A DNA stretch of 64,000 nt from assembly GCF_013402815.2 (NCBI RefSeq), contig NZ_CP058601.1, forward strand, positions 3,410,001-3,474,000, written 5' to 3'. Position 1 is the stretch's first letter. Every line of letters starts with the position of its first letter. The notes under the pieces were generated by a model, which was not told the DNA's origin, did not search any database, and saw only the letters and a list, made by a program, of their open reading frames with translations. Positions 25,630-34,660 of the stretch are shown here, piece after piece. The position numbers and the translations under genes were made by a program. This DNA is from Natrinema halophilum (GTDB lineage Archaea; Halobacteriota; Halobacteria; Halobacteriales; Natrialbaceae).

Positions 25630-27207
25630 ATGGCACAACAGCGACGCATGGGCGGACAGCCTATGTTCATATTGAGCGAGGATAGTCAGCGAACGCAGGG
25701 ACGCGACGCCCAATCGTCGAACATCATGGCCGGCAAGGCCGTGGCAGAGTCGGTACGTACGACGCTTGGCCCCCGCGGAATGGACAAGATGCTCGTCGAC
25801 TCCGGCGGGGATGTCGTCATCACGAACGACGGCGCGACCATCCTCAACAAGATGGACATCGAGCACCCCGCTGCCCAGATGATCGTCGAAGTCGCCGACT
25901 CCCAGGAAGAGGAAGTCGGCGACGGGACGACGACGGCAGCAGTTCTCGCCGGCAACCTGCTGGGCGAGGCCGAAGACCTCATCGAGCAGGACGTCCACGC
26001 GACGACGATCGTCGAAGGCTACCACGAAGCCGCCGAAATCGCCCTCGAGGCGATCGCCGAGCAGGTAGACGAGGCCGACGTCGACGACGAAATCCTGCAG
26101 CAAGTCGCCGAGTCGAGTATGACTGGCAAGGGGACTGGCGGTCTCACGGCCACGTCGCTGGCTGAAACGGTCGTCGAAGCCATTCGTCACGTCGAAACAG
26201 ACAGCGGTGTCGCACGCGACAACGTCACAGTCCACACGCAGATCGGAGCATCCTCGAACGCGACCGAACTCGTCCCTGGAATCATCGTCGACGAAGAACC
26301 CGTCCACGACGCGATGCCCGCGGAAGTTAAGGACGCGTCGATCGCGATTCTGGACGTCGAACTCGATGTCCGTACTGGCGACGTCGACGCGGAGTATGCC
26401 ATCGACTCGATCGATCAACTCAACGCCGCCATCGACGCCGAAGAAGGCGAACTGAAGGGGTACGCCGAAACTGTCGCCGACAGCGGGGCAGACGTCGTCT
26501 TCACCACCGAGGACGTCGCCGACCGCGTCGCTACCGCCCTCGCCAACGAGGGAATCCTCGTCTTCGAGGGTCTCGGCGATAGCGACGCCCGAGAAGTCGC
26601 GTCCGCGACCGGCGCCCGCCGCGTTGGCGCGCTCGAGGACCTCGAGGACGAGGACCTCGGCTCGGCCGATCGGATCCACACCGAGACGTTCGGTGACGAC
26701 GACCTGGCGTTCGTCGAGGGTGGCGCGGCCGCCGAAACCGTCACCGTTTTCGTTCGCGGCGGCACCGAACACGTCGTCGACGAACTCGAGCGCGCCATCG
26801 AGGACGCACTGGACGTCGTCGCGACGGCGCTCGAGTCGGGCGAGGTCGTCCCCGGTGCGGGCGCAACGGAGATAGCGATCGCGGACAAGATCCGTCAGGA
26901 AGCAGCCGGCATCGAGGGCCGCAAGCAACTCGCTGTAACCTCCTTTGCCGACGCGATCGACGTCGTTCCCCGCACGCTCGCGGCGAACACCGGCCAGGAC
27001 CCCATCGATGCACTCGTGGACCTTCGTGCCGCCCACGAGTCAGAGGGTCGGGCGGGTCTGATCACGAGCGGTGACGAGGTTTCGATCGACGATCCGTTCG
27101 ATAACGGCGTCGTCGATCCCGCCGACGTCAAGCGCGAAGCCATCGAGAGCGCGACCGAGGCCGCGACGATGATCGCTCGCATCGACGACGTCATCGCCGC
27201 CGAGTAA
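25630..27207 (+). CDS. Thermosome subunit (group II chaperonin), short-tailed
   Basis: 525 residues. GDGTT at 97-101 (ATP hydrolysis), NDGATIL at 66-72, [12 protein letters not shown] near 45, and the equatorial ending [14 protein letters not shown] with [14 protein letters not shown]. It forms the double-ring cage that folds proteins. It ends IDDVIAAE, lacking the Gly-Gly-Met tail of the main haloarchaeal subunits; together with the length this matches the CCT3-type third subunit of Haloferax rather than CCT1/CCT2 (from memory). Strong own promoter, T-run terminator. Confidence 0.92.
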   Translation: MAQQRRMGGQPMFILSEDSQRTQGRDAQSSNIMAGKAVAESVRTTLGPRGMDKMLVDSGGDVVITNDGATILNKMDIEHPAAQMIVEVADSQEEEVGDGTTTAAVLAGNLLGEAEDLIEQDVHATTIVEGYHEAAEIALEAIAEQVDEADVDDEILQQVAESSMTGKGTGGLTATSLAETVVEAIRHVETDSGVARDNVTVHTQIGASSNATELVPGIIVDEEPVHDAMPAEVKDASIAILDVELDVRTGDVDAEYAIDSIDQLNAAIDAEEGELKGYAETVADSGADVVFTTEDVADRVATALANEGILVFEGLGDSDAREVASATGARRVGALEDLEDEDLGSADRIHTETFGDDDLAFVEGGAAAETVTVFVRGGTEHVVDELERAIEDALDVVATALESGEVVPGAGATEIAIADKIRQEAAGIEGRKQLAVTSFADAIDVVPRTLAANTGQDPIDALVDLRAAHESEGRAGLITSGDEVSIDDPFDNGVVDPADVKREAIESATEAATMIARIDDVIAAE

Positions 27208-27242
27208 CGCCTCCGTTCGTCCTGCGAGTTTCAACGATCTGC

Positions 27243-27248
27243 TTTTTT
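27243..27248 (+). terminator. T-run terminator after thermosome gene
   Basis: Six T residues in ctgcttttttgtccc, about 35 bp past the stop. T-runs are sufficient signals in archaea; no stem precedes it. Confidence 0.55.
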
Positions 27249-27290
27249 GTCCCGCTTCCCCTGACGAACCCGTCGTGTACGCTGGCCGAC

Positions 27291-27309
27291 AATGTTAAGT
27301 GTTAACATT
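27291..27309 (+). promoter_or_regulatory. Perfect 8-bp inverted repeat upstream of HalOD1 gene
   Basis: aatgttaa / ttaacatt with a 3-bp centre, ending 18 bp before the ATG at 27328. A second small inverted repeat (cattg / caatg) touches the start codon. The position over the probable transcription start suggests a repressor site, possibly for self-control. Confidence 0.6.
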
Positions 27310-27327
27310 TGCTTTGCATTGCGTGCA

Positions 27328-27699
27328 ATGGCCGGCACCGATCCGCGAGAGACCCTGACGCCCATCGGTACCGCGACCGATCGAACGATCTACTACGACG
27401 AAGACCGAGGGACCTACCATACGTGGTGCGATGACGATGCGTACGAACCGGTAAGTACGGCCCTGCTGATGACCGTCTCGTCGGTTCTCGGTGTCGAACC
27501 CGACGATCTCGAGGCGCTTTCGGAGTGCATCGAGCCGGACGCGTTGAACGCGCTCTTCGTCCACTGGCGGGGCGACGAGCCACGCGTTGGGGACGGATCG
27601 ATTTCGTTTACGTTCTCGAAATGTGCGGTGACCGTCAGGTCAGACGGCGAAGTCGTAATCGATCCGACGCGCCGAGCCACGTCGGTGGGAGATGCGTAA
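27328..27699 (+). CDS. HalOD1 (halobacterial output domain 1) protein
   Basis: 123 residues from the ATG at 27328. The domain runs through STALLMTVSSVLGVEPDDLEALSECIEPDALNALF (in two parts) and ends GSISFTFSKCAVTVRSDGEVVI, the HalOD1 pattern found alone or at the end of haloarchaeal signalling proteins. Cytoplasmic, no enzyme motif. Palindromic operator upstream. Confidence 0.85.
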   Translation: MAGTDPRETLTPIGTATDRTIYYDEDRGTYHTWCDDDAYEPVSTALLMTVSSVLGVEPDDLEALSECIEPDALNALFVHWRGDEPRVGDGSISFTFSKCAVTVRSDGEVVIDPTRRATSVGDA

Positions 27700-27872
27700 A
27701 CGCCCACCCACCTCGCTTTCGGCTTCTTCTCGCGAGCCGCAGGCCCCCTCGAATGGTCTCTGGAACGTCGGTCAGCGCTATCGCCGTTCGCTCTCCGAGA
27801 TCGAAGGCTCTACGGAGCGCTGTGAGCCGGCTGTGTCGACAGTGCCGTGACTGCGTCTCCGCGGCCGATCCG

Positions 27873-28763
27873 TCACTCCTCGGCTCGCTCTGCCGACTCG
27901 AGGACGACTCGCTCACCGGTCTCGAGGATGACTCGCTCACCGGTCTCGAGGATGACTCGCTCACCGGTCTCGAGACCGAATGCCTCGTCGCCGCGTCCCT
28001 GATTGACGTCGAGTTCGATCGAGCCGTGGCTCCCGACGGTTGCGAGACGCTCTCCAATTGGGACGTCGGCGAACGTCTCGCCGACTGGAACGACGTCGCC
28101 GTTCGCAGCGATCCGGTCGCAACCCGCGAGGAAGTCGCCCGGAACGTTCGTGATAACGTTGCCGAACCCGTCGACGACCAGCACCTCACCGGTCGCTCGC
28201 CCGTCCTCGATCGACGGCGACGGGAGCTCGAGATCGGCGTCTACCCCGGTCGGTGCGAGATACTCGAGCGAAGAGAGCATCGTGACGTCGACATCGTGGA
28301 CTGCGGCGGCGACCGGCGCGAAGACGTCCCGTCCGTGAAAGGTATTGCTCTTCGGGGGGCGTCGCTCCTTCGAGTCGTGGCCGGATCTCGCGGCCGTCGT
28401 CGGGGCGACCGAATCGACTGCTCGCTCGTCGACGGCGTACGCCTCGAGTCGGTCCTCGTTGCCGCCGGCGAGTCGTCGCGCGGCGGGCAGCAAGACGCCG
28501 TTGTCCGGTCCGACAAGTGCATGATCGCCCGCACGGAGAACGAGTGCGTCCCGATCGGTTCCGACGCCCGGATCGACGACGACGAGATGAGTTGCGGGCG
28601 GAAAGTAGGGGAGGACTTCCCGAAGCCAGAATGCGGCCGCGCGGACGTCCTGCCTGGGGAAGTCGTGGGCCACGTCGACCAGCCTGGCGTCAGTTCGGTG
28701 CAACAACACCCCCTTCATCGCCGCCGGATACGGCGTGCCGAAGTCCGACGCAAGTGTAATCAT
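27873..28763 (-). CDS. SAM-hydrolysing DUF62 enzyme with repeated tail
   Basis: 296 residues. N-terminal ITLASDFGTPYPAAMKGV, DVAHDFPRQDVRAAAFWL, VVVDPGVGT and GPDNGVL, later NTFHGRDVFAPVAA and VVDGFGNVITN: the SAM hydroxide adenosyltransferase/fluorinase superfamily. In archaea these convert SAM to adenosine and methionine. The C-terminus holds three LETGERV(I/V) octapeptide copies encoded by 24-bp tandem repeats. Upstream neighbour on the same strand is nadM, 28 bp away. Confidence 0.9.
   Translation of the reverse strand: MITLASDFGTPYPAAMKGVLLHRTDARLVDVAHDFPRQDVRAAAFWLREVLPYFPPATHLVVVDPGVGTDRDALVLRAGDHALVGPDNGVLLPAARRLAGGNEDRLEAYAVDERAVDSVAPTTAARSGHDSKERRPPKSNTFHGRDVFAPVAAAVHDVDVTMLSSLEYLAPTGVDADLELPSPSIEDGRATGEVLVVDGFGNVITNVPGDFLAGCDRIAANGDVVPVGETFADVPIGERLATVGSHGSIELDVNQGRGDEAFGLETGERVILETGERVILETGERVVLESAERAEE
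27903..27974 (-). repeat. Three 24-bp in-frame tandem repeats
   Basis: Units begin at 27903, 27927 and 27951 (gactcgctcaccggtctcga core), the last two identical and the first differing at one base. They encode successive octapeptides in the tail of the DUF62 enzyme, keeping frame. Confidence 0.95.
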
Positions 28764-28791
28764 AGCTGTCAGTAAGGGCCGGCGATTAAAA

Positions 28792-29310
28792 TCAGCTACC
28801 GTTCGAATCCGTGTCGCTGACCATCTGAATGCGTTCGATGCCGTTCATCTCCTCGACGACCTCGACGACCGCTTCGGGTACGAGCGACTCCCAGTCGCCG
28901 TCGTTGATCATCCGCTCGCGAACCTCGGTTCCCTCGAGGACGTCCCGGTTGAACATCGGTGACTGGCGGATTTCGATGCCGGCTTCCCGGAAGAGCTGGA
29001 CGACCAGCGGATTGTTCGAGTAGGCGACGTCGAAATCGGGACTCATGCTCTGGATGTGGCTTACCCACACCGAGTTTCGCTCTAAGTCCTCGATAGGAAC
29101 GGCGTAGGTCACGAGGTCGTAGTCGACGAGCGACTTCGTGAGCATCATGATCCGCTCGCCCGCGGTAAACGGATTTCGACCGGTGTGTGAGTCGTCGGCG
29201 CTCCCGATACCGAGGACGAGTTCGTCGACGTCCTCGGCGATCTGTTCGACCATATTCAGGTGGCCGTTGTGAAAGGGCTGAAAACGGCCGATGTAAAACC
29301 CCCGAGTCAT
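28792..29310 (-). CDS. nadM: Nicotinamide-nucleotide adenylyltransferase (archaeal NadM)
   Basis: 172 residues from the ATG at 29310 (MTRGFYIGRFQPFHNGHL); an ATG three codons earlier exists. GRFQPFHNGH carries the H-x-G-H nucleotidyl-transfer motif (H14, H17), and the ending NRDVLEGTEVRERMINDGDW replaces the ISSTxxR region. It makes NAD from NMN and ATP. Archaeal-type length. Placed with the SAM hydrolase gene. Confidence 0.92.
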   Translation of the reverse strand: MTRGFYIGRFQPFHNGHLNMVEQIAEDVDELVLGIGSADDSHTGRNPFTAGERIMMLTKSLVDYDLVTYAVPIEDLERNSVWVSHIQSMSPDFDVAYSNNPLVVQLFREAGIEIRQSPMFNRDVLEGTEVRERMINDGDWESLVPEAVVEVVEEMNGIERIQMVSDTDSNGS

Positions 29311-29615
29311 GCCGAACATTGCTCGAGGAGCACGCTTAAGCGTGGCGAGTTCTCAGCGACCCGATGTAGTATCGTTCCCGTCTCGGCCGGTCGAGCGGGC
29401 GAGGTAGGTTCGCTGCCTCGCTGCCCGTTCCTCCGCTCGCTTCGATCCAGCGATCCCGTCACGGTCATTAACGGGTATCCAGTCTGACTAGTGGTGTGTC
29501 CGAATATTCCGAAAATATAGCTCCCGAATCAATAACTGCCGGTCAGTTCTTGATTCCGCCCCTCGACCGCTGTGTCCCTCAGTATCAGCAACTGACACCA
29601 TGCTCCGCATGGAGA

Positions 29616-29623
29616 AAGTATAT
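29616..29623 (+). promoter_or_regulatory. TATA promoter of lonB
   Basis: gagaaagtatatcag has a BRE-like GAAA and a TATA core; transcription would begin near 29645-29650, just before the ATG at 29664. A second AT-rich element (ccgaatattccgaaaatatag, 29508-29525) may be an upstream alternative. The remainder of the 29311-29663 gap has no gene. Confidence 0.6.
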
Positions 29624-29663
29624 CAGTCGCAATCCCCTCGAAACAGATACCGAACAGAGTTCT

Positions 29664-31826
29664 ATGAGTAACGATACGAACGTTGACGACCCTCCTGAAG
29701 ACGTCTCGGACGCGCCTCCCGACGAAGGAATCGTCGAGGAGCAATCCGACCGTCAGGGAGAGCGGTCGCCGCTCGAGGAGGGAGGCGACCGTCGCACAGA
29801 CGTCGACGATCCAACCGACGAGTTCGATCCGTCGTCCGACGAAGCTGACGAAGACGACGACATCGAAACCGTCGACGACCTCGGCAGCACGGTCGAGGTC
29901 GATCCAGGCGTCGAGGTCGACGAGGAGATCGCCGAGGACGACCTCCTCGGCGGCCTCAAGATCGACTCGACGGAGGACATCGAAGTCCCCGATCGACTCG
30001 TCGATCAGGTCATCGGACAGGACGAAGCACGAGATATCATTATCAAGGCGGCGAAGCAGCGTCGACACGTCATGATGATCGGCTCGCCGGGGACCGGCAA
30101 GTCGATGCTGGCGAAGGCGATGAGCCAACTGCTACCGAAGGAGGATCTTCAGGACGTTTTAGTCTACCACAACCCGGACGACGGCAACGAGCCGAAGGTC
30201 CGAACCGTCCCCGCCGGCAAGGGCGAACAGATCATCGACGCCCACAAGGAGGAAGCCCGAAAGCGAAACCAGATGCGCTCGATCCTCATGTGGATCATCA
30301 TCGCGATCGTCATCGGGTATGCGATCCTCTCCGGCAACATCCTGCTTGGCGTCGTCGCAGCAGGGATCATCTGGCTGATCTTCAGGTACACCAGCCGGGG
30401 CACGGACGCGATGGTGCCCAACATGATCGTCAACAACGGCGATCAGCGCGTTGCGCCGTTCGAGGACGCAACCGGCGCCCACGCCGGTGCACTGCTCGGT
30501 GACGTCCGCCACGACCCCTTCCAGTCCGGCGGCATGGAAACGCCGAGCCACGACCGCGTCGAACCCGGCTCCATCCACAAGGCCAACAAGGGCGTGCTGT
30601 TCGTCGACGAGATCAACACGCTCGACATTCGCACCCAGCAGAAGCTGATGACGGCCATCCAGGAGGGCGAGTTCGCGATCACCGGTCAGTCCGAGCGCTC
30701 CTCGGGCGCGATGGTCCAGACCGAACCCGTCCCCTGTGACTTCATCATGGTCGCGGCGGGTAACTTGGACGCGATGGAGAACATGCACCCCGCGCTCCGC
30801 AACCGGATCAAGGGGTACGGCTACGAGGTCTACATGGACGACACCATCGAGGACACCCCCGAGATGCGTCGCAAGTACGCCCGCTTCATCGCTCAGGAGG
30901 TCGAACGCGACGGCCGCCTGCCCCACTTCACCGACGACGCAGTCGAGGAAGTCATCCTCGAGGCGAAACGCCGCTCGGGTCGGAAGAACCACCTGACGCT
31001 GCTGTTTCGCAGCCTCGGTGGCCTGGTCCGCGTCGCCGGCGACATCGCCCGCGCCGAGGATCGGGAGTTTACGACCCGCGATGACGTCCTTCAGGCCAAG
31101 CAGCGCTCGCGCTCGATCGAGCAACAGCTTGCCGACGACTACATCGAGCGCCGCAAGGACTACGAACTGCAGGTCAACGAAGGCGGTGTCGAGGGCCGCG
31201 TCAACGGCCTCGCCGTCATGGGCGAGGACTCGGGCATCATGCTCCCCGTGATGGCCGAGATCGCACCCGCCCAGGGTGGCGGTCAGGTGATCGCGACCGG
31301 CCAGCTAAAGGAGATGGCCGAGGAGTCCGTCCAGAACGTCTCCGCGATCATCAAGAAGTTCTCCGACGTCGACCTCTCGGAGAAGGACATCCACATCCAG
31401 TTCGTACAGGCCGGTCAACAGGGCGTCGACGGCGACTCCGCCTCCATCACGGTCGCGACCGCGGTCATCAGCGCCCTCGAGAACATCCCGGTCGATCAAT
31501 CGATCGCGATGACCGGCTCGCTGTCGGTCCGTGGTGACGTGCTCCCGGTCGGTGGGGTCACTCACAAGATCGAAGCCGCCGCCAAGGCCGGCTGTTCCAG
31601 GGTCATCATCCCCGAAGCGAACGAACAGGACGTGATGATAGAAGAGGAGTACGAGGACATGATCGAGATCATCCCCTGTTCGAACATCAGCGAAGTCCTC
31701 GACGTCGCCCTGATGGGCGAACCGAAGAAAGACTCGCTGGTCGATCGGCTCAAGTCGATCACCGGCTCCGCGTTCGATCAGGGCGCCGTTGGCTCCGCTG
31801 GCGGCTCGAACCCGAGTCCCCAGTAA
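29664..31826 (+). CDS. lonB: Membrane-anchored ATP-dependent Lon protease (archaeal LonB)
   Basis: 720 residues from the ATG at 29664; the open frame upstream lies in promoter sequence. An acidic N-terminus (1-100), Walker A GSPGTGKS at 140-147, a two-helix membrane insertion at about 205-241 between Walker A and B, Walker B GVLFVDEINTL, and the C-terminal Ser-Lys protease with S592 (GDSASIT) and K635 (VTHKIEAA). It degrades regulatory and membrane-near proteins at the inner face. In Haloferax LonB is essential and controls carotenoid enzyme levels (family knowledge). Confidence 0.95.
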   Translation: MSNDTNVDDPPEDVSDAPPDEGIVEEQSDRQGERSPLEEGGDRRTDVDDPTDEFDPSSDEADEDDDIETVDDLGSTVEVDPGVEVDEEIAEDDLLGGLKIDSTEDIEVPDRLVDQVIGQDEARDIIIKAAKQRRHVMMIGSPGTGKSMLAKAMSQLLPKEDLQDVLVYHNPDDGNEPKVRTVPAGKGEQIIDAHKEEARKRNQMRSILMWIIIAIVIGYAILSGNILLGVVAAGIIWLIFRYTSRGTDAMVPNMIVNNGDQRVAPFEDATGAHAGALLGDVRHDPFQSGGMETPSHDRVEPGSIHKANKGVLFVDEINTLDIRTQQKLMTAIQEGEFAITGQSERSSGAMVQTEPVPCDFIMVAAGNLDAMENMHPALRNRIKGYGYEVYMDDTIEDTPEMRRKYARFIAQEVERDGRLPHFTDDAVEEVILEAKRRSGRKNHLTLLFRSLGGLVRVAGDIARAEDREFTTRDDVLQAKQRSRSIEQQLADDYIERRKDYELQVNEGGVEGRVNGLAVMGEDSGIMLPVMAEIAPAQGGGQVIATGQLKEMAEESVQNVSAIIKKFSDVDLSEKDIHIQFVQAGQQGVDGDSASITVATAVISALENIPVDQSIAMTGSLSVRGDVLPVGGVTHKIEAAAKAGCSRVIIPEANEQDVMIEEEYEDMIEIIPCSNISEVLDVALMGEPKKDSLVDRLKSITGSAFDQGAVGSAGGSNPSPQ

Positions 31827-32900
31827 ATGCCACAGTGGGCGACGTTCCTCGGTATCGCAGGCGTCGTCCTCGTGTTGCTACTCGTTTTATCTCACCTGAC
31901 TCAGTCGACGTTTGCCGACGGTGAACGTGAACCGGGTGGCGAGACCGAGACTCGAACCGGTGGGACGGAAAGCACCGGTCGCCACGATACGGAAACTGAC
32001 GCGAACAGTGTCGATGTTGCAGTTGAGTTGCCGCCGCGAAACCGCGACTCCGATCGGGACCCGTTTTCGAAAACGGGCCCGAATCCGCCCGATTCGACGG
32101 ATCGTGACTCCAAAGGAAGCGCTCGAGTCGGCGACCGATCGCCGTCCCAACGCGGGACTTCGGGTGCCGGCGATACCGTCGACGGTGTGGGTCCCGGCCC
32201 CGATCGAAACGCCGACTCGAATCGAGCACGGGACCCGCTCGCTCCGAATGGTGATCATCATCGGCCGAGCGGACGCGGCGGTGGCCCGGAGTCCCTGTCG
32301 ACCGAACTGATTCTCCTGAACGTGGCCCTTTCCCAGGGGCTGTTCGCACTCGTCCTACTCGGTGCGGCGGTCTTTACGGCGATTCCGGCCGCGGCGCTGG
32401 GCATCGAGTTCTCGACGGCCTATCTCGAGAGCGGTCTGGTGTTGGGGACGGTCGCCGGGGGTACGTTCTACGTCGCGAACGAACTCGGCGCGGCGGCGGC
32501 GACGTGGGCCGGTTTCGATCACGACGAGGGCTTGCGAGAACTGCTGGCCCCGGACTCGATCCACGGCTGGTTGCTCCTGCTGTTCGGCATCTTGCCGATT
32601 ATCGCCGTCTTCGAGGAATTCCTCTTTCGAGCGGCGCTGATCGGCGTTCCCGTCGCCGGTTTCGGCGTCTCGCCGTGGCTGCTGGCGGTCGTTTCGTCGG
32701 TGGCGTTCGCGATCGGGCACGGAATGCAGGGATCGGTCGGTGTCATCGTCACAGGTCTCCTCGGGTTCGTCCTCGCGGCCGCCTTCATCGCCACCGAGAG
32801 TCTGCTGGTCGTCGTCGTCGCTCACTACCTCGTTAACGCGCTCGAATTCATCGTCCACGAGGGGCTTGGCATCGAGTGGGCGGACACCCTCGAAGGCTAA
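31827..32900 (+). CDS. CPBP family intramembrane metalloprotease
   Basis: 357 residues. One N-terminal helix (5-25), a long polar region (30-158), then six or so helices. Motif 1 EEFLFR at 263-268, motif 2 His at 298 (IGHGM) and motif 3 His at 333 (VVAHYLVNA) are the CAAX/ABI protease signature. Begins directly after the lonB stop and is surely co-transcribed, so the two membrane proteases may share a quality-control role (inference). The long polar insert is unusual. Confidence 0.88.
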   Translation: MPQWATFLGIAGVVLVLLLVLSHLTQSTFADGEREPGGETETRTGGTESTGRHDTETDANSVDVAVELPPRNRDSDRDPFSKTGPNPPDSTDRDSKGSARVGDRSPSQRGTSGAGDTVDGVGPGPDRNADSNRARDPLAPNGDHHRPSGRGGGPESLSTELILLNVALSQGLFALVLLGAAVFTAIPAAALGIEFSTAYLESGLVLGTVAGGTFYVANELGAAAATWAGFDHDEGLRELLAPDSIHGWLLLLFGILPIIAVFEEFLFRAALIGVPVAGFGVSPWLLAVVSSVAFAIGHGMQGSVGVIVTGLLGFVLAAAFIATESLLVVVVAHYLVNALEFIVHEGLGIEWADTLEG

Positions 32901-32937
32901 GGGATGGGAGTCGATTACAGCGGTAGCGAGGCGAAAG

Positions 32938-32957
32938 CCCACCCGTAAACGGGTGGG
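32938..32957 (+). repeat. Left-end hairpin of the IS605 element
   Basis: Stem of 8 bp with loop taaa, followed by gatgaagcc. Such hairpins are bound by the TnpA Y1 transposase on single-stranded DNA. Confidence 0.75.
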
Positions 32958-33055
32958 ATGAAGCCGACAACTGGGAATCTATCCACACTCGTAGCCACGG
33001 CTGGGGTTGGATGCTTGCATACCATCTTTCGGTGAGCGCTTTCTATATACTGACG

Positions 33056-33496
33056 ATGCCTCGTGGGTTCGACAGGGAACGTACCAGCGTTCACAAACTC
33101 CAGTATCACTTCATCTGGTGTCCGAAGTCTCGCAGGACCGCAGGTCCTGCGGACCTCGCGGAGCTTCGCTCCGCTTAGTACCGTAAATCAGTACTCGAAG
33201 GTGAGGTACGCGACCGTCTCGAAGAACTCATCGAGGAGAAAGCCGACGAACTCGGCTTAGAGATACTGGAGTTGGCGATTCGACCCGACCACGTACACCT
33301 GTTCATCACGGGCGACCCGACGCTTGCCCCGAACAAAATCATGCAACAGGTCAAAGGCTATTCCTCACGCCACCTCCGTGACGAGTTCGACTTCGGCCTC
33401 CCCTCGCTGTGGACGCGCTCGTACTTCGTCTCAAGTGCGGGCGACGTATCCAGCGAGGTTATCGAGGAATACATCGACGCACAAGCAGGTGAGTAG
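33056..33496 (+). pseudogene. tnpA: IS200-type TnpA transposase interrupted by an in-frame amber codon
   Basis: Frame from ATG 33056 reads PRGFDRERTSVHKLQYHFIW then CPK; after a 51-bp insertion that ends in TAG (33176-33178) it resumes YRKSVLEGEVRDRLEELI and continues through RPDHVHLFITGD (the HUH pair) and KGYSSRHLRDEF to DAQAGE. Removing the insert restores a normal-length Y1 transposase of about 129 residues. As it stands the product stops after 40 residues. TnpB begins 2 bp after the stop. Confidence 0.9.
33128..33178 (+). repeat. 51-bp palindromic insertion inside tnpA
   Basis: Two perfect 7-bp hairpins: caggacc / ggtcctg (33133-33149, 3-nt loop) and gcggagc / gctccgc (33158-33174, 3-nt loop), then ttag. 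The length is 17 codons, so frame is kept but a stop is brought in. Flanking codons of tnpA join perfectly without it. Confidence 0.85.
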
Positions 33497-33498
33497 GT

Positions 33499-34653
33499 AT
33501 GCAACGGAACGTCTCGACCACGGTGCGGGTCAAACTCCACTCGCTGACCAATCGGAAAGCCGACCTGCTTTCCCGCGAGTATGAGGCGTTCCAGACCGAG
33601 GTTCACGGCGGAGACGCCAACCTGTACTCTGCGACCGACCAGCAAGCGTCGAAGGTACAACGGCAGAAAGACCCAAACCCCGACACCGAACAACCCGTCG
33701 TCCTTCGCAACGACGTGTTCGACGTGGCCTACGACGAGGACACCGTTCTCTCGTCGTGGTGGGTGCAAGTCCCCGTCTATGACCCTGAGCGTGGACGGGG
33801 CAACTCTATCTGGTGTCCTTCCCACGTCCCTCGGAAGGACGAACAACTCGTCCGCGAAGCCGATGTTCGGGACAGCGAACTGGTGCGCCGTGACGGTGAC
33901 TGGTACGTGCATCTCGTCGTCAAGCGGTCTGTGACCGTGGCCGACGAGTACGACGATGTACTCACCATCGACATGGGCGCACGGTGGGTCGCCACCTGCG
34001 CGTTCATCTCCGACCGCAAGACCACGTTCTACGGCGAGGAAGTGCGTCGTATCCGTGAACACTACAAGCAGTTGCGGAAGTCCATCGGGAAGGCGAAACC
34101 CCGACAGGGACAGCAGGTAGTCGAGCGTATCGGTGACGCCGAGGCACGAAAGGTGGACGACCGCCTCCACAAGATTGCTCGCTCCATTGTGGAAGACGCT
34201 GGGGAACGGAACGCGGTCATCGTCGTGAGCGACCTCGGCGGGATTCGCAAGGACAACGACAAGGGGCGATACGTCAACGACAAGACCCACAAGATGCCGT
34301 TCGCCCGCCTGCTCAACTACATCGAGTACAAGGCTCACGATGCGGGCATCGACGTGCAGTTGGTCGAAGAATACGACACGTCGAAGACGTGCAACCGCTG
34401 TGCCTGCGAGGGCGTCCGAGAGACGCAGGGACGCTTTGAGTGCCCCGAGTGTGGTCTGGACGACAACGCGGACAAGAACGGTGCGCTGAACATCGGCAAA
34501 CGAGCCTTGGGCAAGTTCTCGAAACTGCTGTCTGAGGCGGGGGCTGTACTGGCACAGCCCGAAACGCAGGTCATCGTCCCACGCGATGACGAACCTGCGA
34601 ACCTCTCCGTTTCCGTGGGTTCAACCCCCAGTGGGGGAACCCCACGGCTTTAG
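33499..34653 (+). CDS. tnpB: TnpB RNA-guided nuclease of the IS605 element
   Basis: 384 residues. RuvC-like motifs: D158 (TIDMGARWVA), the second motif IVVSDLGGIR (S244 where glutamate is usual, then D245), and D325 (DDNADKNGALNI). A zinc ribbon C298/C301/C315/C318 lies between. TnpB proteins are nucleases guided by an RNA from the element's right end and help retain the element. Its last codons run into the right-end hairpin, so coding and guide-RNA scaffold overlap. The N-terminal part is shorter and more polar than in the commonest haloarchaeal TnpB. Confidence 0.9.
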   Translation: MQRNVSTTVRVKLHSLTNRKADLLSREYEAFQTEVHGGDANLYSATDQQASKVQRQKDPNPDTEQPVVLRNDVFDVAYDEDTVLSSWWVQVPVYDPERGRGNSIWCPSHVPRKDEQLVREADVRDSELVRRDGDWYVHLVVKRSVTVADEYDDVLTIDMGARWVATCAFISDRKTTFYGEEVRRIREHYKQLRKSIGKAKPRQGQQVVERIGDAEARKVDDRLHKIARSIVEDAGERNAVIVVSDLGGIRKDNDKGRYVNDKTHKMPFARLLNYIEYKAHDAGIDVQLVEEYDTSKTCNRCACEGVRETQGRFECPECGLDDNADKNGALNIGKRALGKFSKLLSEAGAVLAQPETQVIVPRDDEPANLSVSVGSTPSGGTPRL

Positions 34654-34660
34654 CCGTGGG
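34641..34660 (+). ncRNA. Right-end hairpin and probable 3' part of the guide RNA
   Basis: Stem cccacggc / gccgtggg with loop ttta overlaps the tnpB stop codon at 34651-34653. In this family the right end is transcribed as the 3' scaffold of the omega RNA, with the guide read from sequence just beyond (from about 34669). The RNA is inferred from family knowledge; only the hairpin is seen. Confidence 0.55.

Noticed and set aside
25174-27036. 620-codon antisense frame over the thermosome gene
   Set aside because: It is the usual high-GC mirror frame; valine/aspartate-rich shadow with no domain, while the plus strand has a full chaperonin.
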